DNA of 64,000 nucleotides. It comes from Gavia stellata (Eukaryota > Chordata > Aves > Gaviiformes > Gaviidae). Shown one piece after another: positions 56,301-64,000 of this stretch (within the stretch, counting starts at the first letter, position 1; each line of letters begins with the position of its first letter). The DNA lies in contig NC_082602.1 of the NCBI RefSeq assembly GCF_030936135.1, positions 3,658,001 through 3,722,000 on the forward strand. The letters are read 5' to 3'. A program made the position numbers and the translations under genes. The notes under the pieces are model-generated. The model saw nothing but the letters and a program-made list of their open reading frames with translations. It did no database searches and was not told where the DNA came from.

Positions 56301-59300
56301 ACACACATGCTCAGACACACGAGAGGTGGTAGGTCTTAAAAAAGCCAAGGGAATACAAAGTGCTTTGGTACAAGGGTTTTGCTTCACTTTTAGCAGTGTA
56401 CAAATGGAAGGCCCTTGACCTGGGCAGTGTCTTCTGGGACTTTCTGATTGTCTTTCTGGTCCGATGTGCCTGAGGCTGTGCGAGGCAAGAGAAGCTGGGG
56501 GGAGGGTTTGTCTCATTAACTAATTTTTGCTTTGAAGTACATGTGTTTTGTAAGAAAAACAGGTTATGGTGTGCAGAGATAATATAAACAAATATTTAAA
56601 AGACTCTTCCTTCGGCTGTTTTGTGTAAAGGTTTGACTTCCAGGGCTGCTGGTGGGACCGGCACATCCCAGCGTTTTGTTTGTTTTCTTCATGTTTGCAA
56701 AGACTTCATTCTACAGAAATAAATGCATCTCCTCCCCCTTCTCTTTTAAAAAAATCCTTTTCAAATCCTAGTATCTCCTTGCTTACCAGCGCACCTACTG
56801 CTAGGAATGGAGAGAAATGATTTCCATTTTTCCTGGGTGGAGAGTGCTCTGTGGAGGAAAGGGGTGTCAATATGAATGACCATTTTGACGGAGATGGGTG
56901 TTGCGGTTTGGGGTGAGTGGGCACGCTGGCAGCAAGCACTGCAGCAGGCCCTGGAGAGCTGGCAATTGTCTTTCCTCCTCAGATCAGCCAAAACAAAAAG
57001 AGAAAGGAGACCAACCCCTTTTTACTACCATCTCTTATTAATGAGTCATTTTATCCTAAGTCCTCTAACATGAACTACGCAGGCTTTTGGGAACACAATT
57101 AATCTTTAATTGTATAAATCTTTAATTGTATAAAATGGAGTTTGTATGGCTGTAGTCATTTCTCTTCTCTCTTTCCCTCCTCCCCCTGTTTGAGACGCTC
57201 CCTTAGCACAACTTCTTTGGAAGCGCGGCACATGGAGCCGCACACACAGTGTCCCTTGCAGCCAGGCTGCTGCGGTGGGGCCTCTTGCTGGGACAGGGAC
57301 CTACGTGACCCCCATGGCGGGGCGCCTGGCTCCTGCCGAGTACGCGCTCGGAAGAACTGGCAGCAAGTTGCGGCTTAATATGGGTCTGAGTGATTAGCAG
57401 CGAATTACTTCGGGCCCTGTACAAAGTAAATCCTTGTGCTGGGGTCTTAAGGGACAAGCGTCCCCCCAAAGGCAGGACGAGCTGCAGGGAGGTGCAGGTG
57501 AGCCAGAGGCTGCCCACCGCCTCTCCTAGGCAGGCACGTTGTGACTAAATGGCCTGGCGCAGAGAAACCCAGTTTTTCGCGGCGTTTGTGCTAACCCAGA
57601 TGCTTTTTGCAGATGCAGCTTGAGTTGAGGATCGACTGGCTGTGCTGCCATGCAGGCAGGTCTGGGGAGGAGGAGGTGGACCCTGGCAGGTGGGCTGCAG
57701 GCAGCAAGAACTCTGCAGCATGTCTGACTGCAGCTGCAGCCGTTTCAAACCGAAGCGGGGGCTTAGCAATCGCTGAGAGCTGGCTCGGCACGCATAAATA
57801 CCCCTTCTCTTCAGAGATGCCCTTCTGACTGTCGTGTGTTGATGGGGAACTGCTGGCCTCGGCCAAATCCTGAGTGGAGAGTTGTCTGAGTGAGCTGGCA
57901 GTCTGGAGCAGGGGCTGGGTTCATCACGGTGCCTGGCGTCTGGTCTGCTGCCCACGCACCTCCGTGGTGCTCCTGGGCCGAAGCCCTGCTCGCTCTGCCC
58001 TGGAGATGGGCAGGGAATCACTTTCCCTAAGGCAGTTTTCCTTTGTGGAGGAGTGACAGCGAAACCAGGAATTGTCCTGAAAGCAACCTAGCAGGTCCCC
58101 TTGCAAAAAGGGGTATTTGCAAAGTAGAACACCCTTGGGAGAACCAACAAAAGAGCAATCCTGCCCAAATCAGTGCCAGGCAGAGCCAAATGCCTTTTTG
58201 GAGGAGGAGACGTGCAGCCTTTCAGATGCTAACTAGGCATTTGGGGTTTTGATCATTCTCTGTATGGAGGAATTGATGCACCATTGGCTCTAGAAGGCCA
58301 TGTTGTAATTAATGCATCGGCTTTGGCTTTCGCTGGCTGTTAGCGTTTGCGCCTTCTGTAATGGCAGGAAGGGGTGTGCGACTGTCTTGAGCCACTGCCT
58401 GCAGGGACAGATAGGAAATTCAATAGGAGGCAGATGGAATGGACATTTCGGAGATCTCCGCAGTGGGGAGATGTCACTGCTCAGGCCCTCAGTGACTCAC
58501 AGTGCTCCCGTGAAGCGGAGTTTTGAAATTAGCATCTCCACTGAAGAGCTTTTCCTAAGACACGGCTGATGTTTCCAGGTAGAGCAATTTCCTGCATCTT
58601 AACGGAACAGGAGGAGCACTTTACGCTTGGACACGATGCCTTTCCAGCAATATTGCTGAACTTCCCTGTAAGAAATTCTGATGCCATTTTTTTGGTCTGC
58701 CTCATAGATTGGATTAATCAGCAGAGACACGCCCTCCGGGTCCCAGAGTTGGCTTGCTTTCATTGATTTGCACTCAAGTCTTTGCTGAACAAAGAAGGAT
58801 TTGTTGAACAAAGCGGGGTCAGTGCTGGGATGAAGAGCCTTGCGCCTCTAGCCTACTAGTTTGAATTAGGACTGAGCCGTAACTGTAAGTCGTACGTCTT
58901 GTGGCCTCGATTGGTAAAAATGTCCTGGCCTCGATCCTGGCTCCGGCGGAGCCTGCGACCTCAAGGGCCACCCTGAGGTGGTGGCCTTTAGGGCGGTGAA
59001 CAGTCTCCGCAAGCTCCCTAAATGAGACACAGTCAGAAAGCAAGGTGGGGAAGGTTTGAGCAACTGTGCTGTAGATAAAAAGAGGTGTTCGTTTCATAGC
59101 GTTTGCTTTAAAGGCTAAGTGCAGTCTCTAGGGGGAAAAATAATTTCAAGAATAGTTTCATTAAAGGCCAAACAAATCTATGAGTAGAGGCTTTTTGCAG
59201 GGCCGGCTCCTGCGAGAGATCTGCGGACCAGCGGCAGGCTGAATTTCTCTAGGTGCCCCTCAAATGGTTTTTCTCCTCTCTTTCAGCTCTTCGAGAACTT

Positions 59301-59403
59301 CTACTTCGGAGAGGTGCAGCTGGACTCAGTGCGTCTTTCCCAGAGGTTCTCCACAGACGCCTCTGGCTACTACGCGACGTCTGGGCAGCTGACCTTCTCC
59401 TGA
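23336..59403 (+). CDS. ASCC1: ASCC1 (activating signal cointegrator 1 complex subunit 1), nine coding exons, 354 aa
   Basis: ASCC1 is a nuclear subunit of the ASC-1 complex (with TRIP4, ASCC2, ASCC3), which acts in transcriptional coactivation and in ALKBH3-linked alkylation repair. Coding exons are 23336-23444, 24679-24778, 25690-25787, 27243-27421, 34760-34896, 37128-37247, 41211-41335, 43226-43305 and 59287-59403 (stop TGA). They sum to 1065 bases, 355 codons with stop; human has 357 residues. All junctions are GT-AG and phases agree. The ATG has a strong Kozak context (A at -3, G at +4). The protein opens MDVLRPTLIRIGGRVYRKNF. A KH domain follows with the GxxG loop G74-K-K-G77 (YIIGKKGETKKRLE). 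Next is an AKAP7/LigT-like 2H domain with both HxTx motifs, H178-L-T-L and H276-A-T-V. The end is SGQLTFS. The 16-kb last intron is notable. The gene looks intact. Confidence 0.96.
23445..27242 (+). other. ASCC1: ASCC1 introns 2-4 (23445-24678, 24779-25689, 25788-27242)
   Basis: Three GT-AG introns around the short exons that encode the KH domain. Donors are GTAAAG, GTGAGC and GTGAGC; acceptors are CTGGAAG, CCTCCAG and CTTGTAG. The first acceptor is preceded by a long T tract but ends in an unusual AAG. I see no other gene or identifiable repeat here. Confidence 0.8.
27422..34759 (+). other. ASCC1: ASCC1 intron 5 (7.3 kb)
   Basis: Donor GTAAGG, acceptor GATTTGTAG. The intron lacks recognisable coding exons. 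A small cluster of GTTACTGTAAC-like words (about 28888-28945) is low-complexity. Short open frames occur on both strands without similarity I recognise. No clear transposon was identified, although old decayed copies could be missed by eye. Confidence 0.75.
34897..43225 (+). other. ASCC1: ASCC1 introns 6-8 (34897-37127, 37248-41210, 41336-43225)
   Basis: Three GT-AG introns (donors GTAAGT, GTGAGT, GTGTGT; acceptors CATTTTAG, TTCCCAG, CTTTACAG). A 21-bp unit is tandemly duplicated at 39540-39581 in intron 7. A TTTC/TTTA-rich run lies at about 35588-35617 in intron 6. Nothing else is recognised. Confidence 0.75.
39540..39581. repeat. Tandem duplication of a 21-bp unit
   Basis: CAAGGCCAGTACTAGAGGAGA is present twice in direct succession with no mismatch seen. 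It looks like a recent replication-slippage event inside ASCC1 intron 7. Confidence 0.85.
49705..50505 (+). mobile_element. Decayed CR1-type LINE, 3' portion
   Basis: Landmarks of the CR1 3' end occur in the right order on the plus strand. A TCTGCAGATGAAACCCAGCT word resembles the end of ORF2. TCCAGTTTTGGGCACC lies near 50034, a GCAAGAGGTTCAAAGTAGGT word near 50277, and GACCTGATGACCTCTTTTGG near 50453. The element then ends in a CGCTTTATGATTACT tail near 50500. These match remembered CR1 consensus words with many substitutions and indels, so the copy is old and non-coding. The upstream boundary is uncertain. CR1 is the main LINE of birds and other reptiles. Confidence 0.7.
55390..55414 (+). 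repeat. Poly(A) tract (about 25 A)
   Basis: An uninterrupted A run follows CATTTATAATTCTT. It could be simple sequence or the tail of a retroposed transcript. I recognised no parent gene in the preceding 170 bases and no clear target-site duplication. Confidence 0.8.
57101..57132. repeat. Tandem 16-bp duplication
   Basis: AATCTTTAATTGTATA occurs twice in direct succession in ASCC1 intron 9. It is preceded by CAATT, so a small CAATTAA/TTAATTG inverted pair also forms. Confidence 0.8.
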
Positions 59404-59910
59404 AGCAGCAACGCAGCTGCCGCAGAGGGTCCGCTCGTTGGTGAAATGTGTTTTTACAGGACACGAATTTTGAACAGGAACCCGGTAACGGCAGGCGGGG
59501 ATGCCTCGGGACTCCTCAAAAGCACATTGCAGCTGGGAACCACGGCATTTCCCGCAGCTTTTCCTACCCGTATTGCCTGTTCTCCCTTCCGGGGGGGACT
59601 GGAATCCTTCCACCTCTTTTCCCTATTGGTAACTGAAATGTCGCAGAGTTGCCTGTTTGATATCTGTTGCCTGTTTGTTTTCCAAGAAAACAACTAGAAA
59701 AACTGGTGCAGGTGGCTTCTGGGGAATCACCGATGTTTAAGAGTGGCTTTATTTCAGAAGAAGGAAGTTTGTTCTTAAAAAAAGTATTTAAAACCCAGGA
59801 GAGCTCCCCGGAGCATGATTTAATGATATTGAGGTCAGGCATTGCTTGGATCTCCAGCAGCGTGCCTGTGTGATGTATATCTCCAAATAAATTAATTCCC
59901 TTCAAAAGCA
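59404..59910 (+). other. ASCC1: ASCC1 3' UTR
   Basis: The stretch runs from the stop codon to shortly beyond AATAAA at 59886-59891, about 0.5 kb. The short frames present are not conserved coding sequence that I recognise. Confidence 0.75.
59886..59891 (+). terminator. ASCC1: Poly(A) signal AATAAA of ASCC1
   Basis: A canonical hexamer is followed about 20 bases later by a T/G-rich element (GTGTTTATCTCCTGTTG), as expected for a cleavage site. Confidence 0.75.
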
Positions 59911-62220
59911 AAGTGTTTATCTCCTGTTGCATTGATAGTTTCTGTAATTAAACTTCCAGCTCACAACTATGTTAGTAAAAAAGCATTTATGGTAAGAGCT
60001 CTTTCCGGTGACCGTTCCGGAGCGTGTCAAAAAACATACGCCTTGTAGGTGGGTTCTCCGTTAAAAGAAGAGCAAAACTCTTTGATACCATTGTGAATCT
60101 TTCAGCGATCTGAAGACGACTGCTTTTTCTTGTAAATCTCCCTGTTCGTTAAGAATAGCAACACAGGCTTTCAGCTTGCCCGAGGATGAACGCTTTGAAA
60201 AATGGAAGACGCTGGTGTTCGGTTGTTTTGCAACAAACTGGCGGTGGCGGCAGCTGCTGCTGCCCGTTCCTAGTTGCTGCCGTGAATGTGGAATTGCGCT
60301 GTCATCGAGGCAGGGACAGGGTTGCTCCAGCAGCACCCGCTTGTACTGTTAATCGTTTTTAAGAGGTTTTCATCCCGTTTCCTCCCTCCTGAGGTGAGCT
60401 GGTTGTGTGGCCGTGCTCTGACTGCATGCGCAAACAGCGGTGGGAGGCGGTCAGGATTCGGGGTGGCTTTCCTTTTTTCCCTGAATGCGTTACCACTTGT
60501 ATTTCCAAGACCAAATTGCCCATCTCTGCTTGCAAGCCCGCCTGCCAGGAAATCAAATCATCTGTGGTTTTGCCGGTTGCCCTTTACCCTGGAGTCTGCG
60601 CTTGTACCCAATCACAACCGTTGGGCTTTTTGTCTCTGCTTTTCCTTGCAGCCGAATGCCTTTGTGCTCGCCAAGCGGAGGAGGAAGGGCCGCCTTTGAA
60701 ACCGTTTGCTCGGCAAGCAGAGCTCCGGCGCGCTCGCTAGCAGCCCCACGCAGGGAGGTGCTGAGAGCACTTAACACCGGTTGCGGTCATCTTTCCACCA
60801 GCCTGAAGAGGTACTTGGCAAATCTCATCAGCCGCCCAAAGAACAGACCTGGGAGCTGCTCGCACAGCCGCCAGCCGTGCCGCCTGCCGCAGGAAGGGGA
60901 GATGCACCTCGGAAAGCTTCTGTCTGCTGGGTTTTTAACAACTCTCACCAAGAAGCTGAGCGCTACGGGACATGGGGTGCTCTTTGCACTCTAGTTTTCC
61001 CTGATAGGGCATTGGTGGCATTTCTATTGCGCCTACTTTCCTCTGTCGTCGCCTAATACTGGCGATTCTGCGTTCTTCTTCTTCACTGAGGTGGACTTAC
61101 AGTCTTCCCAACTCCCTAACGCAGGAATAGCTTTGACCTTGCAAACAGCATCTCGGCGTGGAGGCAAACATGGCATTTTTACAAAGAAGATCTGAGGATA
61201 CTCCTCCACTTCCCGTTAATGTAGACACGATTTAATGACAATTATTTCTGTGACCGTTTGGAAGTTGGTTGAATTTCGGCGGTAAGCGGCTTATCCCGCT
61301 GCTCTAGCCTGGCACGGCTAAATTCGTTTCACACCTCCGTCCCTGGGCAGAATTAAGGGTTCTGGTCTGTTCCTCTCATGCACGGAGTCGTAGGTTAGGC
61401 TGTGATCCAGCAAACCGTTGTGCGTGTACTTAAATTTACGCCTGGCTTGATCCCCTTGTATAACGTTAAGCACGCGCGTGAGTGTGGTGGAGTGGCAGCT
61501 TCGCTTCACCGGTAGCGCTTTTGAAACGAAAACGCTTATTATGTAAATGAGAGGGGCAGAGTTGGGTGTTGTATCCCCTTACCCTTACACAAGGGAGCTA
61601 GTCACGGAAAGAAAACACACCTTCTGCTTTTCGGGGGGGTCAGGGCCAGAAGAAAATGTACCGCGATGGATTTACGAAGGGTTTTTTTTTCCCTTTTCTA
61701 TCATTATTCATAAATATAATTAGAACAGTTTCGTATTGAGCACGATAAAACTGTATTGTGCATGGTCCTGCACCGATGAATTCAAGTCCCGTTAAACCAG
61801 GCAGTGTTACAGGTGTGCCAGATACAACCTAATACTTTAGAACTTGCCTAAAACTTGTTAAAACTGAAATCTGCGGCTCTGCTTCTTTCCCCCATCTAGG
61901 CTGCGTTGGAGGCTGGCCGCCCCGCTTGCAGATCCCCGCGTCCTTATTGCCCAGAGGAAGAAGAAAGTTGTTTTCTGCCGTCGTTTGGCTCGTCAGCAAG
62001 CCTCGCTGGAGCCCGGCTCGGGAGCGCGGCTCAATGTTAACCGTAAAGTTGAAAATAACACCGTTTTTTTTAAACGCGGCGCCTGGAAGCTGCATTTCCG
62101 ATTGCGGCGGCCTCGCTTAGGGTCAGCATCGCTGCTTCAGGGACAGCGCGTGCACCTGTGGAAGGAAATGCAGCGCTGTGTTTTTCTCTCCATCCCGAGC
62201 GTCCTCGCGGGGAGAAGAAA
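59911..62220. other. Intergenic region between ASCC1 and SPOCK2, proximal part
   Basis: Mostly unremarkable unique sequence. The only coding-like detail is a strong acceptor (CTTTTCCTTGCAG ending at 60651) followed by a 15-codon basic open tail to TGA at 60697-60699. No other exon, RNA gene or transposon was recognised. Confidence 0.55.
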
Positions 62221-62224
62221 AGCC

Positions 62225-62241
62225 GTGTGTGTGTGTGTGTG
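62225..62241. repeat. (GT)8 microsatellite
   Basis: Seventeen bases of alternating G and T, nine bases before the left arm of the 37-bp inverted repeat. Alternating purine-pyrimidine DNA is able to form Z-DNA. Confidence 0.9.
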
Positions 62242-62250
62242 CTGGGAGCT

Positions 62251-62328
62251 CCCCGGCTGCAGCTGCGAAGGAGCAGCGGGGGCGCGGAGCCCCGCGCCCC
62301 CGCTGCTCCTTCGCAGCTGCAGCCGGGG
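62251..62328. repeat. Perfect inverted repeat, 37-bp arms with 4-base loop
   Basis: The left arm 62251-62287 begins CCCCGGCTGCAGCTGCGAAG and ends GGGGGCGCGG. The right arm 62292-62328 is its exact reverse complement, ending CTTCGCAGCTGCAGCCGGGG. The loop is AGCC (62288-62291). Pairing stops at both outer edges (T opposite T). The arms are GC-rich and without mismatch, so the structure is either recent, maintained, or an assembly fold-back. It lies about 1.65 kb upstream of the SPOCK2 start codon. Confidence 0.97.
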
Positions 62329-62519
62329 TTGAGTTGTCACTGTCCTTCCTTGCCAACGGCTCTGTGCCCACCCTGCCCGCCTGCCTTCTCCCGGCCGAGA
62401 GGAGAGGAAAAACCCAAAAGCAGTGGATGAAAACCGCCTGCCCCGCTCTGCTCCTTGGCCTCCCTCGGGGCAGGGGTTGGGCATCTTCCCCGGAGCCCCA
62501 AAATGCTGTTTTGGGGTGG

Positions 62520-63715
62520 CCGAGGGATGGGGACCGCAGGGTGGGCGTCGCAGGGGGTAGTGGTTGGAGGGTGGGGGATGCAGGGTGGGGACATGGCAGG
62601 GACAGAGGATGGAGGATGGGGATAGGGATATGGGATAGGGATTTGGTGGGGATGGAGGGTGAGGGCTGCAGGGTGGGGACACGGCAGGGGTGGGGACACT
62701 GCAGGGACAGGGATTGTAGGATGGAGCACAGCAAGGGCAGGGGATGCAGGATCAGGGGACAGGGGACATGGGATGGAGAATGCAGGATGGGGACAGGGCA
62801 GGGACTGGGGATGCAGGATGGGGACAGGGTAGGGACTGGGGATGCAGGATGGGGACAGGGTAGGGACTGGGGATGTCGGATGGGGAATTCAGGATGGGGA
62901 CAGGGCAGGGACAGGGGACATGGGATGGGGAATGCAGGATGGGGACAGGGGAGGGACCAGGGATGCAGGATGGGGACAGGGCAGGGACCGGGGATGCAGG
63001 ATGGGGACAGAGCAGGGACAGGGGACATGGGATGGGGAATACAGGATGGGGACAGGGGAGGGACAGGGGACATGGGATGGGGAATACAGGATGGGGACAG
63101 GGGAGGGACCGGGGATGCAGGATGGGGACAGGGGAGGGACTGGGGATGTCGGATGGGGAATGCAGGATGGGGACAGGGCAGGGACCGGGGATTCAGGATG
63201 GGGACAGGGCAGGGACGGGGGATGCAGGATGGGGACAGGGCAGGGACAGGGGACATGGGATGGGGAATACAGGATGGGGACAGGGGAGGGACCGGGGATG
63301 CAGAATGGGGACAGGGGAGGGACTGGGGATGTTGGATGGGGAATTCAGGATGGGGACAGGGCAGGGACTGGGGATTCAGGATGGGGACAGGGCAGGGACC
63401 GGGAATTCAGGATGGGGACAGGGCAGGGGCCGGGGATGCAGGATGGGGACAGGGCAGGGGCTGGGGACATGGGATGGGGACATAGGGACTGGGAACGTGG
63501 GACGACGGAAGTGGGATGGGGATGCGGCGGGGATGGGGGGTGCGGGACGGGGACATGGTAGAGAGCAGGGATGCGGGATGAGGGGTGCAGGGTGGGGGTG
63601 TGGCAGGGACAGGGGGTGCGGGATGCGGGGTGAGGACGTGGTGGGGACCAGGGATGCGGGATGGGGACAGGGCAGGGACGGGGGATGCAGGATGGGGACA
63701 GGGGAGGGAGCGGTG
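62520..63715. repeat. G-rich minisatellite, 31-bp and 48-bp units
   Basis: The core unit of 31 bp contains GGATGGGGACAGGGCAGGGA; copies start at 62781, 62812 and 62843, showing the period. A 48-bp variant carries a 17-bp insertion of the GACATGGGATGGGGAAT type (for example 63021 and 63069). About twenty copies of the GGGGACAGGG core lie between 62.77 and 63.71 kb. Degenerate copies extend back to about 62.52 kb, and a divergent patch lies at 63.48-63.65 kb. The plus strand is extremely G-rich. Each core has four G runs of at least three within about 26 bases, a canonical G-quadruplex motif. Long open frames on both strands are by-products of the repeat. Confidence 0.95.
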
Positions 63716-63720
63716 CTGCG

Positions 63721-63779
63721 GCCGTGCCGTGCCGTGCCGTGCCGTGCCGTGCCGTGCCGTGCCGTGCCGTGCCGTGCCG
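63721..63779. repeat. (GCCGT)12 pentanucleotide microsatellite
   Basis: Twelve uninterrupted copies of GCCGT, the last ending in GCCGG, lie immediately after the G-rich minisatellite and about 195 bases before the SPOCK2 ATG. A second, shorter pentanucleotide run (CACCG, four copies) lies at about 63908-63927. Confidence 0.97.
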
Positions 63780-63972
63780 GCGGCTCCCCCGCCCCGGTGC
63801 CGGCGCGCAGGTGCGGCGGGCGCGGCGGAGGCCCCGCCCCGGCCCTCCCGCCGGTGCCGCCCGGTGCCGCCCCGCGGCCGCACTCGCCGCCGGCGCCTCC
63901 CCGCGCGCACCGCACCGCACCGCACCGCTCCGCTCCCGCCGCGCCGCCCGCTCCCCCCGGCGCTGCGGCAGC
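63780..63972 (+). promoter_or_regulatory. SPOCK2: SPOCK2 promoter/5' UTR, CpG island
   Basis: Very GC- and CpG-rich sequence with GC boxes (for example CCCCGCCCCGG at about 63833-63843) directly precedes the SPOCK2 start codon. No TATA box is visible. The transcription start cannot be placed, so the boundary between promoter and 5' UTR is unknown. Confidence 0.5.
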
Positions 63973-64000
63973 ATGCGGGGCTGCGGCGGGCGCCGCGCCC
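63973..64000 (+). CDS. SPOCK2: SPOCK2 (testican-2), first nine codons, continues beyond window
   Basis: SPOCK2 encodes testican-2, a secreted extracellular-matrix heparan/chondroitin sulfate proteoglycan with follistatin-like, calcium-binding and thyroglobulin domains. Only MRGCGGRRA plus one base is present, the start of what should be a signal peptide. Human SPOCK2 begins MRAPGCGRL, a similar Arg/Gly/Cys-rich start. The call rests mainly on position: the next gene after ASCC1 on the same strand in human 10q22.1 is SPOCK2, and a CpG island precedes this ATG. The ATG context (GCAGC before ATGC) is acceptable. The coding evidence itself is too short to be decisive. Confidence 0.65.

Larger units (their letters stand above)
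43306..59286 (+). other. ASCC1: ASCC1 intron 9 (16 kb)
   Basis: The donor GTCAGT and acceptor CTCTTTCAG separate the last coding exon from the rest. The intron takes up a quarter of the window. Inside I see one decayed CR1-like LINE tail (about 49705-50505), an A25 tract (55390-55414), a T-rich run (about 52326-52340), a short A-run (about 48721-48733) and a tandem 16-bp duplication (57101-57132). No exon of another gene is recognisable. The frame from exon 8 stays open into the intron until about 43530. Confidence 0.8.

Noticed and set aside
62123-63485. Long open frames on both strands (377 codons minus, 435 codons plus) with repeated residues
   Set aside because: They run through the 31/48-bp G-rich minisatellite, which lacks stops in most frames. 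The unit length is not a multiple of three, so the apparent protein repeats are by-products, and there are no known domains.

Overview
This is vertebrate nuclear DNA, most likely from a bird. It holds five protein-coding genes, two of them cut by the window edges. I identified them by reading the exons and comparing the predicted proteins with remembered human orthologues; no database search was run. The order is DNAJB12 (last exon, +), DDIT4 (-), ANAPC16 (-), ASCC1 (+) and SPOCK2 (first codons, +). This is the same order and relative orientation as human 10q22.1, read from the other side. A bird is suggested by the tight spacing, GC-rich promoters and minisatellites, one decayed CR1-like LINE tail, and the absence of obvious SINEs. 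A non-avian reptile cannot be excluded, and the species is not identifiable from what I can see.

Layout: 1-728 is the last intron and last coding exon of DNAJB12, followed by a 3' UTR of about 3.4 kb to a good poly(A) site near 4.1 kb. 4.1-7.3 kb is intergenic. 7.3-8.9 kb is DDIT4 on the minus strand, with a TATA box and CpG-rich promoter. 9.19-9.65 kb is a C-rich 80-bp minisatellite. 9.65-14.9 kb is intergenic with no recognisable gene. 14.9-21.4 kb is ANAPC16 on the minus strand. 21.3-21.6 kb is a divergent CpG-island promoter shared by ANAPC16 and ASCC1, with NRF1 and YY1 sites. 21.6-59.9 kb is ASCC1, with nine coding exons totalling 354 codons; its last intron alone is 16 kb. 59.9-62.2 kb is intergenic. 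62.2-63.97 kb is dense in unusual DNA: a GT run, a perfect 37-bp inverted repeat with a 4-base loop, about 1.2 kb of G-rich minisatellite and a (GCCGT)12 tract. All of this lies directly upstream of the SPOCK2 start codon at 63973.

The genes are not an operon or a single pathway. DNAJB12 is an ER-anchored Hsp70 co-chaperone, DDIT4 a stress-induced mTORC1 inhibitor, ANAPC16 a subunit of the anaphase-promoting complex, ASCC1 a subunit of the ASC-1 transcription and alkylation-repair complex, and SPOCK2 a secreted proteoglycan. Their proximity is conserved vertebrate synteny. I found no convincing new protein system. The most unusual material is the non-B-DNA cluster upstream of SPOCK2. Long open frames in the two minisatellites are artefacts of stop-poor repeats.
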